A stretch of 64,000 nt of DNA, taken from Zygnema circumcarinatum (Eukaryota > Streptophyta > Zygnematophyceae > Zygnematales > Zygnemataceae). Both the position numbers and the translations under genes were made by a program. The notes below the pieces were generated by a model, which was given only the letters and a program-made list of their open reading frames with translations, ran no database searches and was not told the DNA's origin. This document shows positions 1-11,700 of the stretch, one piece after another. The stretch lies in NCBI GenBank assembly GCA_037447605.1, contig CM074807.1, forward strand, positions 2,665,568-2,729,567, in the 5' to 3' direction. The first letter of the stretch is position 1, and every line of letters starts with the position of its first letter.

Positions 1-66
<66 letters not shown>
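1..66. repeat. (TC)n followed by (AC)n microsatellite
   Basis: About 19 TC dinucleotides run directly into about 14 AC dinucleotides. The tract lies in what appears to be an intron of the ankyrin-repeat gene whose next exon starts near 225. The small ORFs crossing it are products of the simple repeat. Confidence 0.95.
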
Positions 67-68
<2 letters not shown>

Positions 69-224
69 CTCTCAACCTGTTCCCCCTCATCGTGACTCCC
101 CCACTCCGTGACTCCCCCCCTCCCCTCCCCTGGCCCGTCTCCTCCCCCGTCGTTCTCCCTTCCCTTCTCACTCTCGCTCTTTCTCTCTTCCCTTGTTGAT
201 TGAGGGAGCCGCATCTTGATGCAG

Positions 225-664
225 GCATGGAGGGGAACTGAAACTGCGCAACGAAGGCACACACATGTGTCGGCTTGCATACCAGGGCCACGTCGCCGAG
301 CTTGAGCACCTCATCCAATATGGAGCGAATGTGGACGCTGCGGACTATGATGGCCGCACGGCCCTTCACATGGCTGCGGCAGAAGGCCACGTTAGCGGTG
401 TTCGGGTGAGTGGGAAATTGGCGGGAAGCTGAAGGAGTGTGCCGTGAAGATACTGTATGGGCAATATTTATGAAAGCTTCCTCTCTTCTCACCGGTGGAC
501 AGGTTCTGATTGAAAAGGGCGCCAACGTGAACGCTTTGGATCGGTGGCACTGCACCCCTCTGGACGAGGCAGAGCAGTGCGGAAACCCCGTCTCTCAGCA
601 GATCATCCGAGAAAATGGCGGCAAGCACGGGAGGGAGATTCCTCGCAAACAGCCCACGTCATGA
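225..664 (+). CDS. Ankyrin-repeat protein, C-terminal part (gene starts before the window)
   Basis: Two exons are visible, 225-405 and 503-664, joined in phase 0 at CGG|GTGAGT and ACAG|GTTCTG. They encode two ankyrin repeats with typical residues: YGANVDAADYDGRTALHMAA, then GANVNALDRWHCTPLDEA. A basic tail and a TGA at 662-664 follow. Similar C-terminal ankyrin pairs occur at the ends of several unrelated proteins, including kinases, glutaminases and channels, so the parent protein cannot be named from this fragment. Ankyrin repeats normally mediate protein-protein contacts. The upstream exons lie outside the window, and the first base of the 225 exon completes a codon begun there. Confidence 0.75.
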
Positions 665-2946
665 GACTCTCTTGCAAAAATTGCACGCTTTTTAGATTAT
701 TGTTTCTCCCTTATGTCCTATGAAAGCAACGTCCTGATGGTAAGTTGGGTGGCAGCTTCTCCCCTCCTTCCCTCCTTTATTTAAGTTTCATGCCTTGATC
801 TCCTTCAGCAATTCAGTGGTGGAGAAAAGCCTGAACGATTGTTTCCAGAACTTGCTGTTGCAAGAAGGCTGCAGAGGCCATTAGATGATATTCTGCTTAG
901 CTTGTCAATGTCTTATAGTGCATTCGCCTGCAGCTTCACTTCGTATAGTTGACTATCCTGTGCGTGAATCCCCAGGTAGGTCCTCATGAGCTTTCCATAG
1001 AGCCCACAATAAGCAGTTCGTGTCTTGTTTTACGAAAGACATTGAACGGTCGTTCAAACAAATCATACATGGAAACACTTGTACATGCAATGAATAACCG
1101 TATCCCATGTGTCCAAATTATACAGTAGTAGAAATGGAAAGTATGTGACATGTCTCTGGAGGTGTGCACGTGCTCATTTGCTCTGTTGAGCTGAACAGCC
1201 CACGGTTTGCTTCTGGAACATGTGTGGAAACATCCTTACCGCATGACAACTGGCCGAAGTGCGAGCGATCTGCTCATTCTGCTTCATTCTCATTCTTCTT
1301 TGTTACGTCCAGTCCTTACTTTTACATCTTTCTTTGTCAGCGTCGTTCATCTTCTGCCTATGCTGCCAACTATTTCACTGAAAATGAGCGTAAAATTACG
1401 GACTTGAACAGGATCGAGCAGCTCGTACACTTATTGACCATCACCACAATCGCTGGCAAAGGTGACCGCCTCCTTTTGAGCAACAGAGCACACTCGCTAT
1501 AGGAAGTTTAGGCACTTAAAAAAAATCGGCAAGCGTCAACCTCGAGCAAACATATGGTACGGTATTGTGACGGCAGGCGGCCAACAGTGAGAAGCAAAAT
1601 GCAGTAGCGTTTCAGCGAAGCAGCCCCAGGGAGAGGAAAGGAGAGGAGAGGCGAGGCGAGGAGAAGGCTAATTTTGAGAAAGAACCACTCACTACTTACC
1701 ACTTACTGCAGATCAATGCCACTTCCTTCTCCTTACTGCACAGAGCTACTCTTCGAACAAAGAAACCCTATCTAGGGCTGCAATCAGCTTTCCTCTTCTC
1801 GCGGGTCCCCCCCCCCCGACGGCCGTTCGATTTGAGACGGGGCAGCGCGCAGGCCGTCGATCACGCGTGTCAATTGGCCTCCGTGGCAGCGTTGCTCCAT
1901 GCGGGGCGCCGTTAAGGCTGGCGGTTGGCGGCGGACGGAGTCGCATGGAGACGGCCTTCGCGGCCTCCGCTTTTGGGGTCGGCCTTTGGGCCCGTGCGAG
2001 GCGAGGCCAACGGCGGGCCCTTAGCCCTAATTCGCTGACGGACTGGTTCTCAGCTGTCGCGTCGGGCAGGCAAGAGGCCCTGTAGGGCTGTTTGCTGCTC
2101 CTTGGAAAGGTTGGGGAGGCCATGGCGATGGGCGTGGGACGTACGTTGTGATAAAGGAAGTATTAGGGCGGGAGGGTGAAGGGGAGGGTGAAGGAGGGAC
2201 TTTGGAAAACCGCTGTGGGAGGTTGCTGGAGTTCCTTTTCTCTGAAAGCTACCGGAGTTTTGGAGTATTGAGGGAGTCTGGTTGAGAAGGGGCACCATGA
2301 ATACTTCAGGTATGTTGGGTAATTTTGGCGGATGCCGTCCATCGGTTTTGGCGGCAGTATGAGAGTCGAAGGGAAAGTGGCATGGCTCTCAAAGACTCTA
2401 GGGGAATTAAATTCCAATGCTTTAAATTCTTCAGCACAGAGAAACGCGGGTATTTGTTCTGGTTTTTTGTAATGAGCAGTTTGCAGAGCATTTGAGGCCG
2501 GTGTTGGGGAACATCCGCGTCCATAACTAACTAACGCTTCGATTGCGTGCTGATTTTGCATTGGAACTCCCGACGCCTGTTCGCTGTTTCGCGGTTCTGC
2601 CCTTGTCCCAGTGTGAGTATTAGGTCCAGGCATTTTCATGCAACTTCTTGAATTCCCTCTCCCTCCAGCCTGTTTAAAGTAGCAGAAAAGTTCCCAGTCT
2701 GAACATGCGCAATACGTCCACCATAGTTGTCTTTTCATTGGCCTTTGTTGGTCATACGTGAAGCTTGTGCTAGAAAGTTTTGAGTTTGGTGTAGGCGATC
2801 ACTTTGTATCCGTGTTTCTTTTTAGTTTTTTAATACCGCACACCCGCTTGGGTGCTTCTTTTGACTTGACGACCACTGAGATGACCTTGTAGATGGCAAA
2901 GTTTCCTCGAATAGATTCGCATATGAACTTCTACTACCTGCTTCAG
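665..2946. other. Spacer between ankyrin gene and VPS55, with a GC-rich island
   Basis: I see no protein-coding exon I can defend here. About 1800-2110 is clearly GC-rich and open in several frames on both strands, which resembles the promoter or 5' leader islands in front of other genes in this window. It probably belongs to the VPS55 gene. An ATG at 2297 is followed by a possible donor (TCAG|GTATGT), but its phase does not fit the first recognisable VPS55 exon, so the VPS55 start remains unplaced. Confidence 0.5.
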
Positions 2947-4029
2947 CGGCCTGAGCATAACCGAGGGGTGCTTGGTGCGTAGCATTCTCAGGTTGGCGGG
3001 ATTGGCGTTCCTGTTTTCAGTCGGTGTGCTTCTACAGATTCTGGTAAGTGCACCATACGGAAAACTCTTTTGGCCCCATCATCGGTGTAATGGATTGCTA
3101 TCGAGCTAGGCTACCATCACGCGCTTAGTACAGTTTTTAGCTATATACCGCAATGCAATGTCCAACTACAACGAGGTTTTGTTTCCATTGTGGGCAGAGA
3201 TGTTTAGGTCTAGTAAAGTATGCGGTGTACCTTGTTTGTGTCTACAGGTTTTGGGTGCTGGTAACCAGGACGCTCTTTACTTTCTCTCCCTTCTCTGTTC
3301 TAAGCTCATGTGATTTTGCCACGTTTTGTCTTGCAGGGATGTGCCCTGTATTCCAACTGGTGGCCCTTGCTGACAGGTACCTTGAAATTGGAGGGTGCCT
3401 TATTTATACGCTTTGCTCCCTTGTGCCTCTATGCGTGAAGGAATTCTGCAAAACAGTGATCGTGCTCTCATGAAGCAGCATACATGCTTCTGATATTAAA
3501 AATTGAGGTGGATTTGAGATATTACCAGGACTAATTGTTTTTTAAATCGCTGTTGGATGGGTTACTTGACTTCCAGCGCTTATGTACCTTCTTGTCCCAA
3601 TGCCTTGCCTGTTCTTCTCTGGGGGAGAGTCCGGAGACTTCATCAGCATGGGAGGTAACGAAGGGTATGTTCTTGCATTCTCTACACCACGCACGGCCTT
3701 GCTCTAGGATCGAACATGCTGCCTCATTTCTACAAATAGAAAACCCTAGAAAGTTCCAGGTGTCAGGGGCATGTGATCTTCAATTTCTTCTGAAGTGAAA
3801 TGTGTCCCTTTCTGACTTGTTCCTGCTCCTCTCGTTGGGTTGCAGCTGGGAGGATGCAGCAAAGTTCTTAACTGGCTTCTCTGCTGTCGGGAGTATTGCT
3901 ATACCTGCAATCCTTCATCATGCCGGCTTGATAGAAACAGGGGCTATGGTTTTGGAGCTGTGCGCAATAGCTATTTTAGGGATCACTGTTCTGCTATTTC
4001 AGCGGGCAAGTTTTGTTGACGAGTGGTGA
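2947..4029 (+). CDS. VPS55: VPS55/LEPROT-family endosomal membrane protein (first exon not located)
   Basis: Recognised exons are 2947-3043 (or from 2992), 3337-3376, 3577-3664 and 3846-4029, all phase-consistent. The translation contains LAGLAFLFSVGVLLQIL, GCALYSNWWPLLT, ALMYLLVPMPCLFF and WEDAAKFLTGFSAVGSIAIP, ending RASFVDEW. This is the four-helix VPS55/OB-RGRP family. Known members are about 130-140 residues, span the membrane four times and act with VPS68-type partners in late-endosome to vacuole sorting. The NWWP and AAKFLTG...SAVGS stretches are the family hallmarks. The 5' end is incomplete: the first recognised exon needs an upstream exon ending in phase 2, and I could not find one. 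The stop is the TGA at 4027-4029. No neighbour suggests a special role. Confidence 0.85.
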
Positions 4030-5110
4030 TTCTTCGGGCACTAGCTTTCAATGTATAGACATCGCAGATTACGCATCTTTGATGAATCTTGTGATGTGAA
4101 ACGCCTACTGAAGCATTATACTAAGAGACGCTAGTTTGGCTTTAGGAGGTACCCCACTTAGAGCTGTGATTCTTCTTCAACAACCTGAGGACCGGAGTTT
4201 GGACTCATGCAGCCCTTCGTTTCGCCAACTCCGCGACACTGGCTGTTGGGGTTGTAACCATTATATGTGCATATGTTATGAGGCTACTGGCCAGCAGTGT
4301 ACTATATTCGTTGGGTGACTGTTTCGAAGGCATATGGACAACAGGAAGGATAATGCCCATTTTTTATTTTCTGAGTGGAGTCTTTTCCTTCTGTTTTATC
4401 CAAGATGATTTGGGTATGAACGTGCTTCGTTTCTTCAGTTTTTAAGGTTCCTTTTGAACTTAAACAAGCGTTGCGATAAAAGTCCTTGTGTTGTGTTTAA
4501 AAGGAGTCAGATCTGTCTGCGCTCGTGGTTAGCTATGAGCAGCTACGCGAGTTAATTTGGTATTGAACTCGGAGGCGATGAGAGGTAGTCTGGAAGCTCG
4601 ACAGCGGGCCTTATCACTTGTAGCCAATGGGAGTCTAAAATCCGGTTAGGCGGTTACTTCAGCTGGCACGTCAACACACAGTCCAGTGCAGCCCAGGAAC
4701 CAGCATCCATCGGGCAATTCATCCCAGATGTCTGTTTCCATTATTCTTTCTTTTCGTTCACGTATGCTGGCTGGCCCCGCCATCGCGATTATTTTTCAGC
4801 AAAGCTTTACATGGTGTCAGACGTGGTGTTCATGTCACGATGGCGATGCCATCAGGACAAATTCAACATGGGAACCAAAATTGGAGCAGTCCACAAAGGT
4901 CCTGCAGACAAATGAAACAAAACTACTGGCTAAAGTCGGCTTCTAGGCTCGACGACGCACGCGACCCTAGAGACAACCGCGAAGGTCACCAATGTCTAAT
5001 GTCCAATGTCCAATCTTTACATGGATTTCCAATTGCTTCGGCTTCCAGTTTCTTTCGTCACGTCATCATGCATGCTACATTGAGACCATGCCGACTAGGC
5101 GATGATTGGC
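4030..5110. other. Spacer without recognisable genes
   Basis: This holds the VPS55 3' flank and the upstream flank of the ARIADNE gene. Short ORFs exist on the plus strand (for example 4136-4318 and 4686-4946), but they have no recognisable family, no flanking splice pattern and no compositional bias. I see nothing further that I can support. Confidence 0.6.
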
Positions 5111-5325
5111 ATCCACGCCATGCCATTGCCATGCCATTGCCATGCCATTGCCATGCCATTGCCATGCCATTGCCATGCCATTGCCATGCCATTGCCATGC
5201 CATTGCCATGCCATTGCCATGCCATTGCCATGCCATGCCATGCCATGCCATTGCCATGCCATGCCATTGCCATGCCATTGCCATGCCATTGCCATGCCAT
5301 GCCATGCCATGCCATTGCCATGCCC
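5111..5325. repeat. 11-bp minisatellite, unit ATGCCATTGCC, mixed with 5-bp ATGCC
   Basis: About 215 bp consist of near-perfect ATGCCATTGCC units, each reading as ATGCC plus ATTGCC. Toward the right end, extra ATGCC pentamers are inserted. It lies 460-680 bp upstream of the ARIADNE start codon, probably in the promoter or 5' leader. All long ORFs through it (Met-Ala-Trp-His-Gly-like or Cys-His-Ala-rich) are translations of the repeat, not genes. Confidence 0.95.
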
Positions 5326-5559
5326 CCTCCCCCGCCCCTTCGCCGTCCGCGCGAGTCTCGGTGGCTCGGTCCGCGCGAGGGCCCACGCAACCGAAAGCGG
5401 GCGACGGCGGTGACCGCAGTGCCGGAAAGTTTGGAGCAGCTTGGGGCTGGGGCTGGTGCTGGTGCTCCAGGCGAGCGAGAGCTCGCGTAGGTGCAGAGGC
5501 ACCTCCCGAAGCGGAGAGGGCGGGCGCCTGCTGCTGCCGCTGCTGCTTCAGCGTTGCAC

Positions 5560-5655
5560 GCGGAGGAGGAGGAGGAGGAGGAGGAGGAAGAGGAGGAGGA
5601 AGAGGAGGAAGAGGAGGAGGAGGAGGAGGAGGGCGGGGCGGGGCGGGGCGGGGCG
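5560..5655. repeat. (GGA)n purine tract followed by (GGGGC)n
   Basis: A GGA/GGAA tract of about 70 bp is followed by five consecutive G-runs separated by C (GGGCGGGGC-type, about 5631-5654). The G-runs could form a G-quadruplex in DNA or, if transcribed, in the ARIADNE 5' leader, since the chosen ATG is about 135 bp downstream. The poly-Glu or poly-Arg ORFs over it are repeat translations. Confidence 0.85.
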
Positions 5656-5788
5656 ATCCAAGCAGCCGCAGGGGAGGCGGAGGGTGTGTGCAGGACGAGG
5701 CTTGCAGCAGGAAGCAGCAGAGAAACTGCAAGGAGCGCGAGTCGGCCTTGCACTGACAGGCTCAGTAGAGGAAGTGAGGTTTGCTGAT

Positions 5789-8700
5789 ATGACTTCGGAA
5801 GACATGGAATACATGTTTGATTCGGATGACGGGCAAGAAGAGCTGCTTCAAAGTGATACGGATGTGGAAGAGGACGATTATAGTTTCGAGTATTCTGGAG
5901 GAGACGAATTGGAGGATCTTGGAAGTCGGCAGCCTCAGGTGTGACATTTAGCAGTACCTGTTTAGCGTATTTGCTGAGGTAATTGCGATAGGCCGATAGA
6001 CCGGGGCACTCTGATTTTTTCATGGCTGAAGAAAGAAAAGCCTGCCTGTGAGCTGACTTTCGACGGCTTTTATGCACCCTTACAGGCGCACTTCACAATT
6101 TTGTCTGAAAAGATGATACTCGAACAGCAGGCCGAGGACATAGACAACGTGGCAACAGTTTTGTCGGTTTCAAAGCCAGATGCAGGAATTTTGCTGCGAC
6201 ATTTCAAGTGGTATGTCTGATTGCAGGAGTGGAACGTTTAACTAGGCGACAGTATAGCTGAGTGCAATACTTGTTGTATGTTCTGGCCGGCTAACTCTAT
6301 TGCATCGGGTAAAATTCATTTGTTCGACGGTTGTGTCGCAGGAGCGTGTGTAATGTTAATGACAACTGGTTTCAAGATGAGGAGGGTGTGCGCAAAGCTG
6401 TTGGCCTTTTGAAATCTTCAGAGAAGGGAGGACCTTTCGACGCTCAGGTATCAAGTCTCATGCGCTGTAATTCTTAAGCTTCTATCCTTTGTTTGCTGGT
6501 GCCTAGTAGGTTCATCTGCATATATGGTTTCAAATTGATTTTGATTTTTACGTTTCTTATTTTGCGCAGCTGATTTGCGGCATATGTTTCGACCTGCTTC
6601 CTCGGGAAACGATGAAAGCTCCTGCATGCGGTCAACACTTCTTTTGCGATTCCTGCTGGACAGGTATAAGACTTGACAGCAATTTATTGCCAGGCTTCAT
6701 GTCCCTCGACATTGACTGAACACCGCAAATCAACCAGGCAGATCTCAGAGTTGTATCGAGAATGATTGTAATGCTTTTGTAAACTCATACGCTCATTTTG
6801 GCATCAACCATATGCATTGGAAGCCGTACATCCTTTCTGCTCTGGCAGTCGCAAAGAAGAGAGATCATCTCGGGCATATTCTAGCCAGAGTAGAGCACAC
6901 GTTAATGGTTCACTGGAAGTCGTCCACATTAGATGCGCTCCTGTGGTCTCAAAGACGTTACCAAGCCTGTGCACATTCCCCCTTTTGATGAAATCAGTCC
7001 TCAATATTTGGTGTTCCATATTCTGGTTGGCAGGATATCTCAGCAATGCAATTGTCAATGGACCTGGCTGTCTCACCTTGCGGTGCCCAGACCCTGAGTG
7101 TGGAGCGGCTGTTAGGGAGGACATGGTTCTGTCATTGGTGTCCGATGACCTGAAAGCGAAGTACAAGAGATATTTGTTGAGATCATATGTCGAAGATAAT
7201 AGAAAGGTATTTTTCAAACGCTTCAACTTGAAGTTTGTTGAAGTTATCAGGGAGTTATAGTTGAATTAAAACAAGCGGATGGATGGACCCTTTCCGTGTG
7301 TTTGTCATTACTTGGAAGCAAGTCAACTTCCTTGGATTTGCTGTTTCGGATTCTGTTTAGGATCCTTGTTTGAGCTATGCATGAACCCTGACTAGTGCAA
7401 CACATGCGCTTGCAGATAAAGTGGTGTCCAGCCCCCGGATGCGAGTTTGCTGTGGAGTTTGTACCAGGGAGTGCAATTTATGATATTGTATGTAACTGTG
7501 GGTCAATGTTCTGCTGGAATGTAAGTACTGATCTACTTTTGCTGTAGATGATGGGCGCTGGAGGAAGGGAACATAGTTGAGTTGTCAATATCCTTACATT
7601 TTATTTTTTCCTCCTTACTTAGCCACGCTCATTCTACTATTTTGCCCGATGCTGTGATGATGCTGGAGGCTGCCTCTGTCCAAAGGCAGGTTTCGTTTCG
7701 AATGAGATAACGCACGTGCAGGAATGTAGTTTTTGGTTAACCTTAGGAATTTTTAATAAATAAATAAATAAATACGAAAATAAATACTGACTTTTACGTG
7801 CACGTTTTTCACTGAATACGTGCATTGGCAATTAGCGTGGTTCTTCTGTAGGGCTGCATCTCCCTTTTTATCAGAAGATTGTTGTCCTTTAAAGTCAGAC
7901 TAAGCGCTTTTTGGTTGCTGCTTTTGATTTGCTTTAGGATATGAAGATAGTTATACAGCCTTTTTCAGGGAGCTTCGGTTCATACTACGGTGCTTGAATG
8001 TAGGAGTCTCAGCTGATTTGGAACTTTTATGTTTCAAAAAGCCGCTGTGGAAAGTGGCAGTGCTCATTATGGCTGCGTTTTTATGCAGTGTCTCGAGGAA
8101 GCTCATCGGCCTGTTGATTGCAAGACTGTGGGACAATGGATATTGAAGAATAGCGCCGAATCTGAAAACATCAATTGGTAAGCAGATTTTCAGCCCTCCT
8201 TCAATCCAGTCGAGGTTTTAAGACTGACTCGTCTGGCAAGTTTGTGAAACTTTTCTTTCCATGTCGTTGGAGAGCTTTGCTTGCTTATTAGCTTAATACT
8301 ACGGCTGAGTTAAAGTTAACTTCAATTTATCTGAGAGTTTGGTTCTCTCGATTATTTTGATGCAGCATTTTGCATGCCGTAGTCATGAGTTTTTTCAAGT
8401 GGTTTTGACCTTCACCTTTGCAGTCTTACCCAATTGGAAACACTTTACCATGTAGCTGACCTTCGTCAGTCCACCTTTAGTCGACCACCTCTTGTTGTTT
8501 CCTTCTTCTGGCTGCCCTGTTGAAATCCGTTCACATAGGCTTTGGAGGATATGTATACTTTTCCTTAGTGCCTTGTCGATCCGTGCAGGATTTTGGCGCA
8601 TTCGAAACCTTGTCCGAAGTGCAAAAGGCCTATTGAGAAGAACCAGGGCTGCATGCATATGAGCTGCACACCGCCTTGCAAGTTTGAATTTTGCTGGTAT

Positions 8701-11700
8701 CAACTACATAGCCTTTCCTAACTTTTCCCGAGCTTGAATATTGCCTTTCTTTCTCACTACATATGTCTTTGATTGCAAGAGAAACGTTGTAAGTATTGAC
8801 CATTGGTAGTATTCTTGACACATTTTTGCTGGCTTTGCAGGTTGTGCCTTGGAGCTTGGACTGAGCATGGGGAGAGAACAGGGGGGTTTTATGCATGCAA
8901 TCGTTATGAAACTGCAAAAAGTGAGGGTGCGGTAAGTTAATGATTCTATCCATTCACCAGATTTTTCACAGACTCACTTGAATTTAGCTTGCATGAAACT
9001 GTGTTGACTTTTTGCAACTGATGACCTGGAACTGTCCCTGACAATGGTAAAGCGCTGTACAAACTTTTTCTCGCGTTTTGGCTCTCGATTAGCAGCGGCA
9101 CAGGTGGCTGAATATTGTGGAGTCTTTCTGTTAATCTGGCTGGGCTTGTCTGGAGGCTCGTTGAGTGCCTTTAATGGTATTATAAATTGCCAGTGGAACA
9201 GGTATTCTTGTTTTCGTAGTTGGTTTTGAATCCAAGTTCCTTTTGCGGTGTATGAATGTCACGTTGTCCCATTGTTGTGCGTGAACTGGCAGTATGATGA
9301 AGCTGAGAGAAGGAGAGAAATGGCAAAGCATTCATTGGAACGCTATACCCATTACTACGAGCGCTGGGTAACCAATGAACAGGTAGCCACTTTGCTTAAT
9401 TCCTTAAGTGGTGTTCATATAGACTTGTCAGGAAATACTGTCTTTTCCTAGGATATGTTGTGCTGCAGTTGCTGATGTGTTGGTTTAAAGAAGCTTGTGA
9501 ATCATGTGGCTCAGAGATACTATTTAGTTTTGAGACAACCTGCAAGCGGTGTTTGTGCGCCTTCCATCAAATTTCCACCCTACTATAGACATGTTCCGAA
9601 ATCTCTCCAGTTGGTTTCCTTCCATAAGGAATTCAAACCTACCTCTGGGGTGCCTGTGATGCGCCCTACGTGGTGGAACAGCAAACTCAGCAAGGCAAAG
9701 GATGGAACCTTGCTGACAGTCGTTTTATGCAGGACCTTGTCGGGCTCTTTCCTAAACAGTGAAAGTGGAAATGGCTCAAGAAAAGGCACTATGGCATATT
9801 TTTAAGTACTTTACAGAATAGTGAAAGAGATACAACGAAAGAGGATGCAATTGGGGTTTGAATGCATTTTTTGAAGTTTACAAAAACCTTTACTTACTCA
9901 AGTTTTATTTGTGAGAGTTTCTGGTTAACATTGTCATCATATAGTTGGTGCATTGTAATGCCCCTTGTTAATCTCGGCATCATGCACATTTTGCTGTCGT
10001 TTCAAATGGGGCATAGAGCAAAGTACGGAAGTTTCGCTGACAACATCCAGGCTTCAATGCTCCTATGGATGCTATTCTGATAGTAGCTTCACGTACATCC
10101 TATCTTTGTTAGTTTAATTTAGCAACAAGATTGCATGTATGGCTATAGTTACTGCATGGATTTTGCAAGTTTCAAGCTCAATTCTCAGGCTGCAGTGTCA
10201 GCTAGATGTTGTTTCTAGAAGAACTTCCCAAGAAAGGAAGACCTTTCTTGGCTGGTTATAGATATGCTGCCTAGCACACATCAATTGAAGAAAATGCTAA
10301 CCCACACCTTTGGAAATGCTAGCTGCTATTAGCAGGCAAGCAGTTGCCCGGCTCAGTATAGTGTTTCTAGTACGTCTTGATACTGACCTGAACTATCTCA
10401 GCAGGTTGTACGTTACTTTTCTTGTGATCCAGTTGGGATCGAAGTTTTGACCTAGAGGTTCCAGATATGGAGTCGCATTCGATGAATATGTACTTTGACG
10501 CTTCTATTGATTCTCTTGAAACACTCATCAGAATCATTTTGATACCCTGTTTACCTTGTTTAAGATAGGAGCATTCAGAGTAGCTTGAAACAGCTTTAGT
10601 ATCCTAGGTAATGGAAGTTTGATTTACCACTGAATCCATGACCTTAGCTTTCGTGTTCATTAGAATACTTTTTCATTAATGCATGTTATATATATATTTG
10701 GTCTGCTTGCAGTCACGAGTGAAGGCTTTGGACGATCTCCGCAAGATGCAGACTGAAAAGGTGAGGATTCCTGTCGCTGTTTGAATGTGAAGGAAGATCT
10801 GGTTATTGACATGCTGGTTATTTGCAACAGACGAAAAAGCTAATGGTTGGTTTTTCTTCTCCTTACAGATAGAGACCCTAAGCGACAGGCAGTGCCAGCC
10901 AGTTTCTCAGCTGAAGTTTGTCCTAGAAGCATTAGTGCAGGTGAGCACGCCTTTGCGGCCGTTTATTCCTTATCGCGATTGTTTTGGGTTATGTATTTTT
11001 GAATATATTATTTTTGTGTTTTATGCTAGAACATTATCGTCATTTTTCTGCTGGTCGCATTTGTGTATCATTTGTGGAGAGAGATGGGAAGCTGCGTGAA
11101 TTTAGGTCATTTGAAGGCAAGCACTACCTTAGCACCTACTTGTGATTCTGAACCTAGATTTGCACCTGGCGCAGTTTCTCATCGGGGGGCGTGTAACAAG
11201 TTTGGTTTTGGAGATTGTTATGCGCAGTACGTTGTTTTTGTGTGTGTGAAGTTTTGCACATCGGCGGTGTCTCTTATTTCTTCTGAAATTTTGTCCAGAT
11301 TGTACAATGTCGTCGAGTTTTGAAGTGGACGTACGCTTATGGCTACTACTTGCCTGAGACAGACCTTGCAAAGCGAGCATTTTTTGAATATTTACAAGGT
11401 GAGGTTGGACATTATCTTATGTTTGGCCTTCTGAGAAGGAACTAGGCACAGTTGTCGCACTAATTGGCTGCCATCAATGGGAGCTGTAAATTTCAGACAC
11501 ATTCGAAACTGGTTTTTGTCCCGGCAGGTGTTGCTACGAGTTCTTAACATAGTCTCTGACGTCTTTCAATATCAGAAATGCCTTAATGTTCTAACCCACT
11601 GATTCAATAGCATGTATACCTCACTTACTGGCTATTAGGGCTTGCCAGACTTAACAAAAACTTACGATAAGCATTACTATAAAGGAAAGATACGAAAGTA

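Noticed and set aside
2297-2309. ATGAATACTTCAG as VPS55 exon 1
   Set aside because: It ends in phase 1, while the first recognised VPS55 exon requires phase 2.
5058-6077. Long ORFs rich in Met-Ala-Trp-His-Gly or Cys-His-Ala-Pro on both strands
   Set aside because: They are translations of the 11-bp minisatellite and the GGA tract; all frames are open because the repeat lacks stops.
9497-9805. 102-aa plus-strand ORF in the large ARIADNE intron 10
   Set aside because: No family, no signal and no splice context; it is compatible with chance in a 1.3-kb intron.
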